Position numbers and translations under genes: made by a program
Assembly (NCBI GenBank): GCA_964390055.1
Contig: CAYMGQ010000002.1
Location: forward strand, 62,001 to 126,000
Source of the DNA: CAYMGQ01 sp964390055
Lineage (GTDB): Bacteria; Bacillota; Clostridia; Peptostreptococcales; Natronincolaceae
Reading direction: 5' to 3'
DNA: 64,000 bases
Notes under the pieces: model-generated
The model's input: the letters and a program-made list of their open reading frames with translations, nothing else
What the model was told of the DNA's origin: nothing
Database searches by the model: none
Part shown: positions 35,561 to 44,479 of the stretch, piece by piece
How positions within the stretch are numbered: the first letter of the stretch is position 1
Layout of the letters: each line of letters begins with the position of its first letter

Positions 35561-37732
35561 TTAATTAGTTTCAAACTCTACATTTACAATTGTCCCCAAT
35601 TCAACCTTAGTTCCCGGATCAGGCATTTGTTTTGTCGCCAAACCATTACCAGTAATTTTTAACTTTAATCCCATGGCATTTAATATAGTATTTACTTCCC
35701 TTATAGTTTTTCCCTCCAATTGAGGTACTGGTATAGCCGACGGTAGATTTTCATTGAATTTAGTATATAACATAATTACTGATCCCTCAGGCACCTTTGA
35801 ATTGGGTTTGGGAAACATATCAACCACTATTGCCTCCCCATCCTCCATAAATTCCGGACCAGTTGCAAAATCTAACCTGCTCTCAGCTAATATCTTTGAA
35901 GCCTCTCTCACCGTCATATTCCTCACTTCAGGAATACTTACCTCTTTTTGTACTAGGCTTTCCGCCTCCTCCTTTGAATACTGAGGCTTTATATCTAGAT
36001 ATCTAAGGCTTTCTTGTAAGATTTCCTGGGCAATTGGGGCTGCTACTACACTCCCATAATGACTATAACCATTGGGTTCATCCACTATTGACAATACAGC
36101 CAACCTTGGATCATCGCTGGGAGCGATGGCTATAAAGGAGGCAACATATTTTCCCTGGGCATACCTGCCATCCACAACTTTTTGGGCAGTACCAGTCTTT
36201 CCTCCCACCCTATATCCCGGTATATATCCACTTTTTCCAGAACCCTCAGCCACAACAGCCTCCATTATATTGCAAAGTTCCCGTGAAGTTTTTTCTGAAA
36301 TAACCTGGCGCAGCACTCTTTCTTCAAAACGTTTTACAACCTTACCATCAACGTCTAGTAATTCCTTTACTATCCTGGGTTGCATTAGTTTTCCCCCATT
36401 AGCAATGGCAGATATGGCATTTATTAATTGTAGGGGTGTGACAGAAATACTTTGACCATAGGCCATTGTTGCCAATTCAACAGGACCAGCATTACTCTCA
36501 TCATACATAATGGCCTTTCTTTCTCCAGGCAAATCAATCCCTGTAGTATTTGAAAAGCCAAAAGCTTCTAGATAGTGATAAAATTTTTTATTTCCTAATT
36601 TTTGTCCCAATTCAACCATGACAGGGTTGCAAGAGTTTTGAACTGCCTCAGTTAAAGTCTGGCTCCCATGGGGGTTATAATGCCTCCAACATCTAAGCAC
36701 CCTACCTCCCACCTTGATAGAACCTCCAGAATAAAACTGGCTAGTCGGACTTGCAACACCCTCTTCTAATGCCCCGGCAACGGTAATTAATTTAAAGGTT
36801 GAACCGGGTTCGTATGTATCATTAGTGACGGGGTTTCTCCAGATACTAAACCATGTTTCTAGTTTTTTTTCATCATCCATATCTTCTATCTGCAATTTTA
36901 ATTCTTCGTCCAGAGGAATTCTGGAGTTATTTGGATCATAGTCAGGTTTAGCCGCCATGGCCAAAATTTCCCCTGTTCTTACATCCATCACAATAGCCAT
37001 GGCCCTCTTACCATTATGGATTTTCAAGGCATTCTCGATAGCCTTTTCGGCAAAATGTTGAATAACCTCATCAATTGTTAAGACAAGGCTTAAACCATCC
37101 TCTGGCGGATAGTATCTTTCCACACTGAAGGGCAACTGTCTCCCAGCTCCATCAGTATTTTTAATCCATCTTCCAGGCAAGCCACTTAAATCCTTTTCAT
37201 ATTCCAGCTCTATCCCGGCCATCCCCCTATTATCATCAGTGGTATGGCCCAAAATATAGGCAGCAAAATTACCATAGGGATAGTATCTCTTGTTATCCTC
37301 CGCAAGCCAAACACCATTAATCTTCTTAATACGTATCCTATCACCTATATCATCGTCAATCCAACGAGCAATCCTTACTAAATCATATCTAGTGTCCTTG
37401 AGTCTTTTTAATAATTCTTCCTCATCCAAGTCCAAAATCTCCGCTAGGAAAGCGCTAGTTTCCTCAGGGTCTGAAATCTCACTTGGTTTTGCCCATACTG
37501 TGTTACTACTTGCACTTATGGCCAATTCCTTCCCATTTCTATCATATATTGTCCCCCGTTTAGAGGGTATAGGTATATCCCTTGTTTGCTGTTCGTTAGC
37601 TAATTCTTTATATTTATCTCCCTGCACTATTTGTATCCATCCTAATCGGGTGATTAAGCCTAGGAGGGTTATACACACAATAACAAATATAACCATAAGT
37701 CTTTTTTTTGTAGATATACTAGGCTCAGGCAC
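35561..37732 (-). CDS. spoVD: SpoVD-type penicillin-binding protein (transpeptidase)
   Basis: This 723-residue class B PBP has a cytoplasmic start with one membrane segment (about 11-31), a dimerisation domain, a transpeptidase domain with S311 in the STFK motif, SCN (VQNSCNPVM) and KTGTAQK, and two C-terminal PASTA domains (about 590 to the end). It cross-links septal or spore cortex peptidoglycan. PASTA domains and position after ftsL point to SpoVD/PBP2b. The start is GTG after GGGGGAGG. Confidence 0.95.
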   Translation of the reverse strand: MPEPSISTKKRLMVIFVIVCITLLGLITRLGWIQIVQGDKYKELANEQQTRDIPIPSKRGTIYDRNGKELAISASSNTVWAKPSEISDPEETSAFLAEILDLDEEELLKRLKDTRYDLVRIARWIDDDIGDRIRIKKINGVWLAEDNKRYYPYGNFAAYILGHTTDDNRGMAGIELEYEKDLSGLPGRWIKNTDGAGRQLPFSVERYYPPEDGLSLVLTIDEVIQHFAEKAIENALKIHNGKRAMAIVMDVRTGEILAMAAKPDYDPNNSRIPLDEELKLQIEDMDDEKKLETWFSIWRNPVTNDTYEPGSTFKLITVAGALEEGVASPTSQFYSGGSIKVGGRVLRCWRHYNPHGSQTLTEAVQNSCNPVMVELGQKLGNKKFYHYLEAFGFSNTTGIDLPGERKAIMYDESNAGPVELATMAYGQSISVTPLQLINAISAIANGGKLMQPRIVKELLDVDGKVVKRFEERVLRQVISEKTSRELCNIMEAVVAEGSGKSGYIPGYRVGGKTGTAQKVVDGRYAQGKYVASFIAIAPSDDPRLAVLSIVDEPNGYSHYGSVVAAPIAQEILQESLRYLDIKPQYSKEEAESLVQKEVSIPEVRNMTVREASKILAESRLDFATGPEFMEDGEAIVVDMFPKPNSKVPEGSVIMLYTKFNENLPSAIPVPQLEGKTIREVNTILNAMGLKLKITGNGLATKQMPDPGTKVELGTIVNVEFETN

Positions 37733-37746
37733 TTATTCCTCCCCCT

Positions 37747-38238
37747 TTAGATTTTAAAAAATCCTGCAATTTTCCCTATAAAGCTAAAAACTGTATTTTT
37801 TTCACTTATTATATCAGTATCTTTACTGTTATTGTAATAGTGCATCTCTTCAGACACAATAGCAATCTCATCGGCGGGTACATGAATATATAATATTTGA
37901 TCTGCTAGCGGATATGTCATGCTTAAGCGATCTTCAGCTAACTCCTCTATCCATCTGGATTTAGAAACGGTTTCAAGTTTAATCCTTAGATGCTCTTTTT
38001 GTACCTTTAATTGGTCTAATTTGTTATTAAGTGTATGGACCTGGTGTCTACTTTTGGTTATGCTGGAATACCTTAATAACAGTACTAGGCTTAAGCTAAG
38101 GACCAATATAATTCCCATAGTAAAAATGAGCTTTTCCAATCTAAAGTTTCTAACAGGTCTGGGACGCTTTGAAGTTTTTTTCTCCTGGTCTTTTATCTTA
38201 CCTTGGTCATAATCATATTGTTTTCGCGCTACTACCAA
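37747..38238 (-). CDS. ftsL: FtsL-like cell division protein
   Basis: The 163-residue protein has a charged cytoplasmic tail, one membrane segment (about 35-55) and a short leucine-zipper-like coiled coil (HTLNNKLDQLKVQKEHLRIKLE), the FtsL plan. FtsL binds FtsQ and FtsB in the divisome. The start is TTG at 38236-38238 after AAGGGGG. Its place between rsmH and the PBP gene supports the call despite low sequence conservation. Confidence 0.85.
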   Translation of the reverse strand: MVVARKQYDYDQGKIKDQEKKTSKRPRPVRNFRLEKLIFTMGIILVLSLSLVLLLRYSSITKSRHQVHTLNNKLDQLKVQKEHLRIKLETVSKSRWIEELAEDRLSMTYPLADQILYIHVPADEIAIVSEEMHYYNNSKDTDIISEKNTVFSFIGKIAGFFKI

Positions 38239-38265
38239 ATTTATTCATCCCCCTTTCCCTTTATA

Positions 38266-39201
38266 CTAGACTTTTTCTGCAACTCTTAATTTTGAACTTC
38301 TTGCCCTATTATTTAAATCTATTTCTTCTTTTGTTGGTGTAATGGGTTTCCTTGTTATGATTTTTAATTGTTTTTTCTTTCCACATGCACATATAGGGAA
38401 ATCTGGCGGACATATGCAGGGGTCATTTAATTTCCTAAAGGTGTTTTTTACGATCCTGTCCTCTAGAGAATGAAAGGTTATTATGCATATTCTGCCTCCG
38501 CCTTTCAAGTATTTTACGGCACTTTTTATAGTTTTGTCTATTATATTTAATTCATCATTTACCTCGATTCTTAAGGCTTGAAAAGTTCTTCTGGCAGGGT
38601 GTCCTCCCTTTCTTCTTACCTCTTTTGGTATGGCCTTTTTAATAGTTTCCACTAATTCATAGGTAGTGGATATCTCTTGTTTTTTTCTATCTTTCACTAT
38701 AAATTCTGCAATTCTTCTAGCCCATCTTTCTTCGCCATACTCCCAAATAATATTTTCCAATTCCTTCTCAGAATAGTTATTTATAATCATCTTTGCTGTT
38801 AATGGCCCCTCTACATTCATCCGCATATCTAGTTTAGCATCATGCTGATAGGAAAAACCTCTTTCCCTTTGGTCTAGTTGATGGGATGATACTCCCAGGT
38901 CCAACAATAAACCGTCAAAAGCTTCTATCTCTAAAGACATTAAGATTTTATCTAGGTTCTTGAAATTGTCATGGATTAAATGAACTTGGCAGGGATAATT
39001 TTTCAGTACTGGTCTTGCAGCTGTTATGGCATCTTTATCCCTATCTATACCAATCAATATTCCACCTTTATCCAATTTATCAGCGATTCTTGCACTATGC
39101 CCCCCACCCCCCAGGGTTCCATCTATATAAACACCATTTTTCCTAATATTTAAATATTTTAAACTTTCTTCCAATAGTACAGATTTATGATAAAAATTCA
39201 T
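38266..39201 (-). CDS. rsmH: 16S rRNA m4C1402 methyltransferase RsmH
   Basis: RsmH (MraW) methylates N4 of C1402 in 16S rRNA using SAM. Motifs include YIDGTLGGGGHS, DRDKDAI, LLDLGVSSHQLD, RIEVNDEL and ITFHSLEDR. ATG at 39199-39201 follows GGGTGG; the frame is open to 39213. It follows mraZ in the conserved order. Confidence 0.97.
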   Translation of the reverse strand: MNFYHKSVLLEESLKYLNIRKNGVYIDGTLGGGGHSARIADKLDKGGILIGIDRDKDAITAARPVLKNYPCQVHLIHDNFKNLDKILMSLEIEAFDGLLLDLGVSSHQLDQRERGFSYQHDAKLDMRMNVEGPLTAKMIINNYSEKELENIIWEYGEERWARRIAEFIVKDRKKQEISTTYELVETIKKAIPKEVRRKGGHPARRTFQALRIEVNDELNIIDKTIKSAVKYLKGGGRICIITFHSLEDRIVKNTFRKLNDPCICPPDFPICACGKKKQLKIITRKPITPTKEEIDLNNRARSSKLRVAEKV

Positions 39202-39242
39202 TTTACCACCCACATTGGCCTTTCGGCCATTATTTATATTTT

Positions 39243-39674
39243 TTAAATTCCTAATTCTTGCATTTTTAAGGCTATCTCATCATAGCTAGAAGTAATTTCA
39301 TCATTATAGCTAGTCCATTCTTCCGTGCTCCATATTTCCAGTCTTGTAGCAACACCTATAATCACAGCTTCTTTTTTAATAGATGCATGGTCTCTTAAAT
39401 TGATGGGTATTCTTATCCTCCCCTGATTATCAAATTCACATTCCGTTGCCCCCGCAAAAAAGAATCTCACAAAGGATCTGGCGTCCCTATTAGCCATGGG
39501 AAGCTGTTTAAGTTTGTCCTCGAATATTTTCCATTCATCCAAGGGGTATACAAAAAGACAATTATCCAAACCTTTGGTTAAGATAAATCCCTCTCCTAAA
39601 TTATCTCTAAACTTGGCTGGAATACTCAGTCTTCCTTTTGTATCCACCGAATGATTATATTCACCAATAAACAT
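39243..39674 (-). CDS. mraZ: Transcriptional regulator MraZ
   Basis: MraZ is a DNA-binding protein of two AbrB-like halves that regulates the dcw cluster. Both halves are present: DTKGRLSIPAKFRD and DNQGRIRIPINLRD. The 143 residues are typical. It is the first gene of the cluster and has a three-repeat operator just upstream. Confidence 0.97.
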   Translation of the reverse strand: MFIGEYNHSVDTKGRLSIPAKFRDNLGEGFILTKGLDNCLFVYPLDEWKIFEDKLKQLPMANRDARSFVRFFFAGATECEFDNQGRIRIPINLRDHASIKKEAVIIGVATRLEIWSTEEWTSYNDEITSSYDEIALKMQELGI

Positions 39675-39700
39675 ATCTTATCCCACCTTAGGGAAATATC

Positions 39701-39730
39701 CCCACTTTACCCCACTTCTCACCACTTCTC
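39701..39730 (-). promoter_or_regulatory. MraZ operator: three 10-bp direct repeats
   Basis: On the minus strand GAGAAGTGGT, GAGAAGTGGG and GTAAAGTGGG follow one another with exact 10-bp spacing, each containing the TGGG-type core that MraZ binds in other bacteria. A further TGGGA overlaps the mraZ ribosome binding site. Confidence 0.75.
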
Positions 39731-39751
39731 ACATAACATAGTTTCGATACT

Positions 39752-39757
39752 ATTATA
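39752..39757 (-). promoter_or_regulatory. -10 box of the dcw cluster promoter
   Basis: TATAAT on the minus strand lies about 20 bp upstream of the MraZ repeats, so the operator would cover the transcription start and early leader. No clear -35 box is seen, which suits weak basal strength. Confidence 0.5.
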
Positions 39758-39828
39758 GAAAATCCTTCTAATTATTTTAATTTATTTAAAAAACACATAA
39801 ATACGATTAAAGTCCCTATATAAAAAAT

Positions 39829-39857
39829 AAAAAAACCGCCCCATTAGCGGTTTTTAA
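39829..39857 (-). terminator. Terminator after lgt
   Basis: AAAAACCGC pairs with GCGGTTTTT around a 7-base loop, followed by more T on the minus strand. It separates lgt from the dcw promoter. Confidence 0.9.
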
Positions 39858-39871
39858 CTGGCTTATTTAGT

Positions 39872-40600
39872 TTATTTTTCTCTCCCTTTTAATACTTTCA
39901 TTAAAATTAGCGAAAATATGATAGCAGCTATACTTACAAGTTGGGCGACCCTTAATGGTCCTAACATTAGACTATCCGTCCGCAAACCCTCTATAAAGAA
40001 TCTGCCAATGGAATAAAGGATTAAGTAAAGCAAAAATATCTGTCCTTCGTATTTTCTTCTCCTAGTATACCATAATAAAAAAATAAAAACGGCAAAATTC
40101 CATAAAGATTCGTATAAAAATGTTGGATGGACCAATGTTCCCTTAATCTCTATGGCCCAGGGTAGATTAGTTGGTCTGCCATAGGCCTCCTGATTAAAAT
40201 AGTTACCCCATCTACCAATAGCCTGGCCCAATATTATGCTAGGGGCACAAATATCTGCTATTTGGAAAAATCTTATCCCCTTATATTTACAGAATATGTA
40301 ACCTGTCAATACACCCACTATAATGGCACCATGAATAGCAAGGCCTCCCCCCCGTATATTTAATATTTGACCGGGGTTTTTGCCATAATAATCCCATTTA
40401 AAAATAACATAATATAATCTTGCACCTATAACAGCTAAAGGTACCGCAATTAGCCCAAGATCCAAAATAACATCATCGTACAGGCCCTCTTGTCTAGCCC
40501 TAATTGTTGCTACGTATATACCCAATAATATACCTAAAGATATAATTATCCCATACCAGGCTATCTTTATTCCGAAAATCTCCAAGGCCACCGAATTCAT
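39872..40600 (-). CDS. lgt: Prolipoprotein diacylglyceryl transferase
   Basis: Lgt transfers diacylglycerol from phosphatidylglycerol to the lipobox Cys of prolipoproteins at the membrane. About seven membrane segments and the signature GRWGNYFNQEAYG, with the conserved RGGGLAIHGA loop, are present. ATG at 40598-40600 (MNSVALEIFG) follows GGGGAGTGA; the frame is open to 40639. At least two lipoproteins are encoded in this window. Confidence 0.97.
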   Translation of the reverse strand: MNSVALEIFGIKIAWYGIIISLGILLGIYVATIRARQEGLYDDVILDLGLIAVPLAVIGARLYYVIFKWDYYGKNPGQILNIRGGGLAIHGAIIVGVLTGYIFCKYKGIRFFQIADICAPSIILGQAIGRWGNYFNQEAYGRPTNLPWAIEIKGTLVHPTFLYESLWNFAVFIFLLWYTRRRKYEGQIFLLYLILYSIGRFFIEGLRTDSLMLGPLRVAQLVSIAAIIFSLILMKVLKGREK

Positions 40601-40772
40601 TTTTATATCACTCCCCTCTATATTGCTACATCTAAGCATAGGCTTGATATATATAATACAGAATTATATTTGTAGTAATTCAATAAGCTCATATAGTAGA
40701 CGAAAAAACATTTGCAAACTGTAATATAAGAATACAGTAAATTATATTGAAATTCAAAATAAAAGTCAAATT

Positions 40773-40805
40773 AAATAAAGGTGGATATTATCCACCTTTA
40801 TTTAA
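40773..40805 (-). terminator. Terminator after the YhcN-type lipoprotein gene
   Basis: AAATAAAGGTGGA pairs with TCCACCTTTATTT around a short loop, T-rich on both sides. Confidence 0.85.
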
Positions 40806-40806
40806 T

Positions 40807-41367
40807 TTATACCTTTGGTATGACCTTTCTTATAATTTCTTCTATCTCGCGGCCAAAGCCACTTAGAGGCCTGCCTCTCTCAGCTTCCCTGCCAATATTC
40901 TCTATCCTTGTAAATAAATCAGGGTCCTGAGTAACTGCTACCCTATCAATTTTTCTGTCAGTTTTCTGGACTACATCTTCAATCTTTTTCTCTAAATCTC
41001 TGTCGATATCTTCCCTTCGACTATTTTCTAACTTAACCCCAACCACTGCAGTTTGTTCAGAAATAATTACTGTGGCCCTTCTGACTTCATCTAATTTTGT
41101 AACCGCATCCACTATTTTATCGGCCCTAGCCATTAGGTCTCCCTCTGTCCTAGTTGATTCAGTAGTTCTAGGCAGGGTCCCATCGTCCAATGGGGTTCCC
41201 ATATTCCTGTTACTTTCATTGTCCATTTCTCTTGGGCTCTGAATATCGGGCACCGGCGCTTGTTGTCTATTATCCGGTACTGGCCTTCGAGCAGGCCTAC
41301 AGCCGCCTAGGGCAATAACTAATATAAGAGGAATGCAGCAAACAATTAATATTTTTTTGTTTTTCAA
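40807..41367 (-). CDS. YhcN/YlaJ family sporulation lipoprotein
   Basis: The 186-residue protein has a lipoprotein signal with lipobox ALGGC (C23), a Pro/Gln-rich linker and the YhcN/YlaJ domain (ADKIVDAVTKLDEVRRATVIISEQTAVVGV, then TDRKIDRVAVTQDPDLFTRI). Members are found in the inner spore membrane and affect germination or outgrowth. The start is TTG after AGGAGGTGA. It stands alone with its own terminator. Confidence 0.92.
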   Translation of the reverse strand: MKNKKILIVCCIPLILVIALGGCRPARRPVPDNRQQAPVPDIQSPREMDNESNRNMGTPLDDGTLPRTTESTRTEGDLMARADKIVDAVTKLDEVRRATVIISEQTAVVGVKLENSRREDIDRDLEKKIEDVVQKTDRKIDRVAVTQDPDLFTRIENIGREAERGRPLSGFGREIEEIIRKVIPKV

Positions 41368-41430
41368 ACAATCACCTCCTATATATATTCTCTCCCTGCA
41401 TATTTTTTTTATTTAACCATTTTTGTCCAT

Positions 41431-41468
41431 AAAAAAAGACCCCATATTAATTCAATTTTATGGAATCT
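41431..41468 (-). terminator. Terminator after deoC
   Basis: AGATTCCAT pairs with ATGGGGTCT (two G-U pairs), followed by seven T residues on the minus strand. Confidence 0.75.
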
Positions 41469-41507
41469 TTCTATCTATAAGTAGTATTTACCTATAGTGA
41501 AAATTAT

Positions 41508-42158
41508 TTATTTAATAGACTTTACTATATCAACAGAGGAACTAGCCCCTAACCTTGAAGCACCAGCTTCTATCAAGGACCTGGCGGTCAAATAATCCCT
41601 AATTCCCCCAGAGGCTTTTACCCCTAGATTAGGGCCAACCGCTTGCCTCATAAGGGATACATCTTCGACCGTGGCCCCGCCCTTACTAAAACCTGTAGAA
41701 GTTTTGACAAAATCAGCACCGGCTTTTTTGGCTAGTTTGCAGACCAAAACCTTTTCCCGAGAACTCAGTAGCGATGTTTCTATAATTACCTTGACAAGCA
41801 CACCTTTACCTGCGGCCAATACTACAGCCTCTATATCCTTAAATAAATATTCTTCATTGGCATCCTTAAGGGCCCCTATATTGATAACCATATCAATTTC
41901 GTTGGCGCCATTTTCAACTGCATCCATAGTTTCAAAAGCCTTTGTTTTTGTGGAAGTAGCCCCTAATGGAAAGCCTACCACAGTAGCAAGTTTAACATTG
42001 CTATCTCCCAATTCTCTCTTGGCCAATTGGGTATGACAGCTATTAACACAAACTGCATAAAAACCATACTTTATGGCCTCCTGACATATTCTAATAATGT
42101 CATCTGAACTAGCATCTGGTTTTAAAATTGTATGGTCTATATACTTCTCTAACCTCAT
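41508..42158 (-). CDS. deoC: Deoxyribose-phosphate aldolase
   Basis: DeoC splits 2-deoxyribose 5-phosphate into glyceraldehyde 3-phosphate and acetaldehyde. The Schiff-base Lys lies in GADFVKTSTGFS, with the second Lys in VKASGGIRD; the N-terminus (IDHTILKPDA) is typical. It follows pduL by 22 bp, so the two are probably one unit; acetaldehyde from DeoC can enter acetyl-CoA metabolism, to which PduL also connects. Confidence 0.97.
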   Translation of the reverse strand: MRLEKYIDHTILKPDASSDDIIRICQEAIKYGFYAVCVNSCHTQLAKRELGDSNVKLATVVGFPLGATSTKTKAFETMDAVENGANEIDMVINIGALKDANEEYLFKDIEAVVLAAGKGVLVKVIIETSLLSSREKVLVCKLAKKAGADFVKTSTGFSKGGATVEDVSLMRQAVGPNLGVKASGGIRDYLTARSLIEAGASRLGASSSVDIVKSIK

Positions 42159-42180
42159 ATTATCTACACCCTAAATTTAT

Positions 42181-42759
42181 TTATTGGGTAACTAGCCTTA
42201 CTTCCTCTCCATTTTTAACACCGGCCCCATTACCCTCTTCAATATCTACATGCATTTCCAAGGTAAATGTAGGATGAACCCTCACCAACACATTATCAAA
42301 AATTAATGCCCTTTTACCAAAGGTCTCTACCTTTACCATTTGCTTATCAACTAGCCCAAATTTTTCTGCATCTTCTGTATTCATATGTATATGTCTTGCC
42401 GCTGCAATTACGCCCTCTTTAATCTCTGTTTCTCCCTTGGGTCCTATAATTTTCACCCCTGGGCTATCTTTGATATCACCAGAATTCCTAACCGGTGGTG
42501 TTATACCCAAAACAAATCCGTCTGCTAGTGATATCTCAATTTGCGTAGCAGACCTTTCAGGACCTAATACACGCACCCCTTTAAGTTGCCCCTTTGGACC
42601 TACAAGGTCAACCCTCTCTTCTGCTGCATATTGACCCAACTGGGATAAATCCTTGAGTTTTTTTAGTTGATAGCCCTTACCAAATAATATTTCTATGTCT
42701 TCCTTGCATAAATGAATATGACGATTTGATAAGGCTATAGGTAACATTTTCTTTTCCAT
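42181..42759 (-). CDS. pduL: PduL-type phosphate propanoyl/acetyltransferase
   Basis: PduL interconverts acyl-CoA and acyl-phosphate. The 192 residues hold both beta-barrel repeats and the zinc-binding motifs SNRHIHL and ARHIHMNTEDA plus HVDIEEGN. It lacks an evident N-terminal microcompartment-targeting peptide, and no shell genes are nearby, so it is more likely a free phosphotransacetylase for acetate formation. Confidence 0.95.
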   Translation of the reverse strand: MEKKMLPIALSNRHIHLCKEDIEILFGKGYQLKKLKDLSQLGQYAAEERVDLVGPKGQLKGVRVLGPERSATQIEISLADGFVLGITPPVRNSGDIKDSPGVKIIGPKGETEIKEGVIAAARHIHMNTEDAEKFGLVDKQMVKVETFGKRALIFDNVLVRVHPTFTLEMHVDIEEGNGAGVKNGEEVRLVTQ

Positions 42760-42917
42760 TTTGACTCCCCCTATCAGTTGCTTGTGAATATTTTGTTTTG
42801 CCTCATATTATTATACGACTAAAAGATCCAAAAATCAAACTACTTTTAGCTAGTTTAAGGCAATAGCAAAATAAGGAGAGCATTTTCTAATGCTATAATA
42901 TCAATATTAATTATGAC

Positions 42918-42949
42918 AAAAGCTCCTTATATTTAATCAAGGAGCTTTT
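42918..42949 (-). terminator. Terminator after the 57-residue ORF
   Basis: An 11-bp perfect stem (AAAAGCTCCTT with AAGGAGCTTTT) with T-rich flanks, just past the small ORF. Confidence 0.85.
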
Positions 42950-42956
42950 ACTATTC

Positions 42957-43130
42957 CTACGGCATTGCCCTTTCCAATTTATCCAAATGTTGAAGGGGAA
43001 AATGTCTTAATAACTCTTTAAATTCCTCTACACTCAACCCTTGAGTTGTGGTATATATCTTGATCTTCCCATCCAAGTCTGCATTAATAAATCTTTCCTT
43101 TATTTTATTGAATTCTGCATTTTGGCCCAT
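42957..43130 (-). CDS. Conserved-looking small protein, 57 residues
   Basis: The ORF begins MGQNAEFNKIKERFINADLDG and ends HLDKLERAMP. ATG at 43128-43130 has a GGAGGAT site and a terminator follows 8 bp after the stop, so it looks like a real single-gene unit. The protein is soluble and mixed-charge, with a probable helix (SVEEFKELLRHF). I recall similar short proteins in Clostridia but know no function. Confidence 0.7.
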   Translation of the reverse strand: MGQNAEFNKIKERFINADLDGKIKIYTTTQGLSVEEFKELLRHFPLQHLDKLERAMP

Positions 43131-43206
43131 TTAAAAATCCTCCTTAGTTTGGCATTCTATATTAGTATGGAATTTAAAATGGGAACTATACTAAAATATT
43201 AGCATT

Positions 43207-43740
43207 TTAAAAGGCATCTTTTTTCAAAATTCCTATATAGGGTAAATTTCTATATCTTTCTGCATAATCAATCCCATAACCCACAATAAATTCATCTGGG
43301 ATTTGAAATCCAATATAGTCTATATGTAAATTGCACCTCCTCCTAGAGGGTTTATCTAGTAGGCTGCAAATTTTTAAACTTTTCGCCCTTCGTGTCTTAA
43401 AATTTTCTAACAAGTAGTTTAGCGTTAGGCCAGTATCTACTATATCCTCTATAATTAATACATGTTTATTTTCTATTTCCGAATCCAGGTCCTTGAGTAT
43501 CCGTACTATTCCTGAACTTTCTGTAGAGTAACCATAGCTTGATACCGCAATAAAATCTATGTAGAGGGATAAATTTATTTCCCTAATTAAATCCGCCAGA
43601 AAAATATTGGCCCCCTTAAGTACACCTACCACAACTAGCTCTTTTCCTTTATAGTCTAATGTTATTTCCTTACCTAACTCCACAACCCTCTTGTTAATTT
43701 TCTCCCTAGTAAATAGGATCTTCCTTATATGTTTTTCCAT
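43207..43740 (-). CDS. hpt: Hypoxanthine phosphoribosyltransferase
   Basis: Hpt salvages hypoxanthine and guanine using PRPP. The PRPP-binding motif VLIIEDIVDTGLTL, the region VVGVLKGANIF and the C-terminal FIVGYGIDYAERYRNLPYIG are typical. Start: ATG at 43738-43740 (MEKHIRKILF) or the GTG just before it, after GGGAG; the frame is open to 43770. It lies just behind the adenosyltransferase gene. Confidence 0.95.
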   Translation of the reverse strand: MEKHIRKILFTREKINKRVVELGKEITLDYKGKELVVVGVLKGANIFLADLIREINLSLYIDFIAVSSYGYSTESSGIVRILKDLDSEIENKHVLIIEDIVDTGLTLNYLLENFKTRRAKSLKICSLLDKPSRRRCNLHIDYIGFQIPDEFIVGYGIDYAERYRNLPYIGILKKDAF

Positions 43741-43773
43741 CACTAACTTCAACTCCCTTTTTAAATTCATGCA

Positions 43774-44289
43774 TTAGTCCATCTTCATTTTTTCCAGATA
43801 CCTTGCCATAACATAGATGGTATCGGAAAGTCTATTTATATAAGCAAGTATACAGGGATTAATACCCTCTTCTTTATCTAAAGTTACAAGCCGCCTTTCA
43901 GCTCTCCTGCAAGCAGTCCTAGCAACATGTAAACTAGATGTATGGACCTTGTCTCCCGGAATAATAAAATTGCCTGTTTGCCCCATCTTTTTAGAATAAA
44001 GATCTATAATATTTTCCAAGAAGGTTACATGAGATGGGTCTGTCACCTGGCTAAGCCTCTCCCTATCCCGTGTAGCTAATTCACCTGCAATATTCATTAA
44101 TTGTTTTTGTATATGATATATGGTATTACTAATTTCCTTATGTAAGATTAAACTCCGTGCTAAGCCTAGTAGGGCTACTAATTCATCAACACTGCCGTAA
44201 GTCTCAACTCTAATATGGTCTTTTTTAATTTTTTGGCCACCGTAAAGATCAGTTTCCCCACAATCACCTGCTTTTGTGTAAATTTTCAT
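43774..44289 (-). CDS. PduO-type cob(I)alamin adenosyltransferase
   Basis: The enzyme transfers adenosyl from ATP to cob(I)alamin to make coenzyme B12. The N-terminal ATP-binding YTKAGDCGETDLYGG is present, and the C-terminal RTACRRAERRLV motif with R and E contacts follows. At 171 residues it is full length for the PduO type. No cobalamin riboswitch is seen upstream. It is close to hpt with no overlap, possibly one transcript. Confidence 0.94.
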   Translation of the reverse strand: MKIYTKAGDCGETDLYGGQKIKKDHIRVETYGSVDELVALLGLARSLILHKEISNTIYHIQKQLMNIAGELATRDRERLSQVTDPSHVTFLENIIDLYSKKMGQTGNFIIPGDKVHTSSLHVARTACRRAERRLVTLDKEEGINPCILAYINRLSDTIYVMARYLEKMKMD

Positions 44290-44479
44290 AACAAGCCCTC
44301 CTTAATCATCTCATAAAATCCTAACTATTAGTCTTGCCACTATTAGTAAAGCTTGATATCATCCCCACTAAGAAACTATTTACTATTGGGTTAAAAAGTT
44401 TTGAATATAGGGAAAAGTATGATAATCTGTTATAATAAATATTAATTACAATGCTATGAAATTTGGGGTGTATTTGCAA

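Noticed and set aside
42181..42759. pduL as part of a bacterial microcompartment locus
   Set aside because: No shell protein or signature enzyme genes are nearby and no N-terminal targeting peptide is evident.
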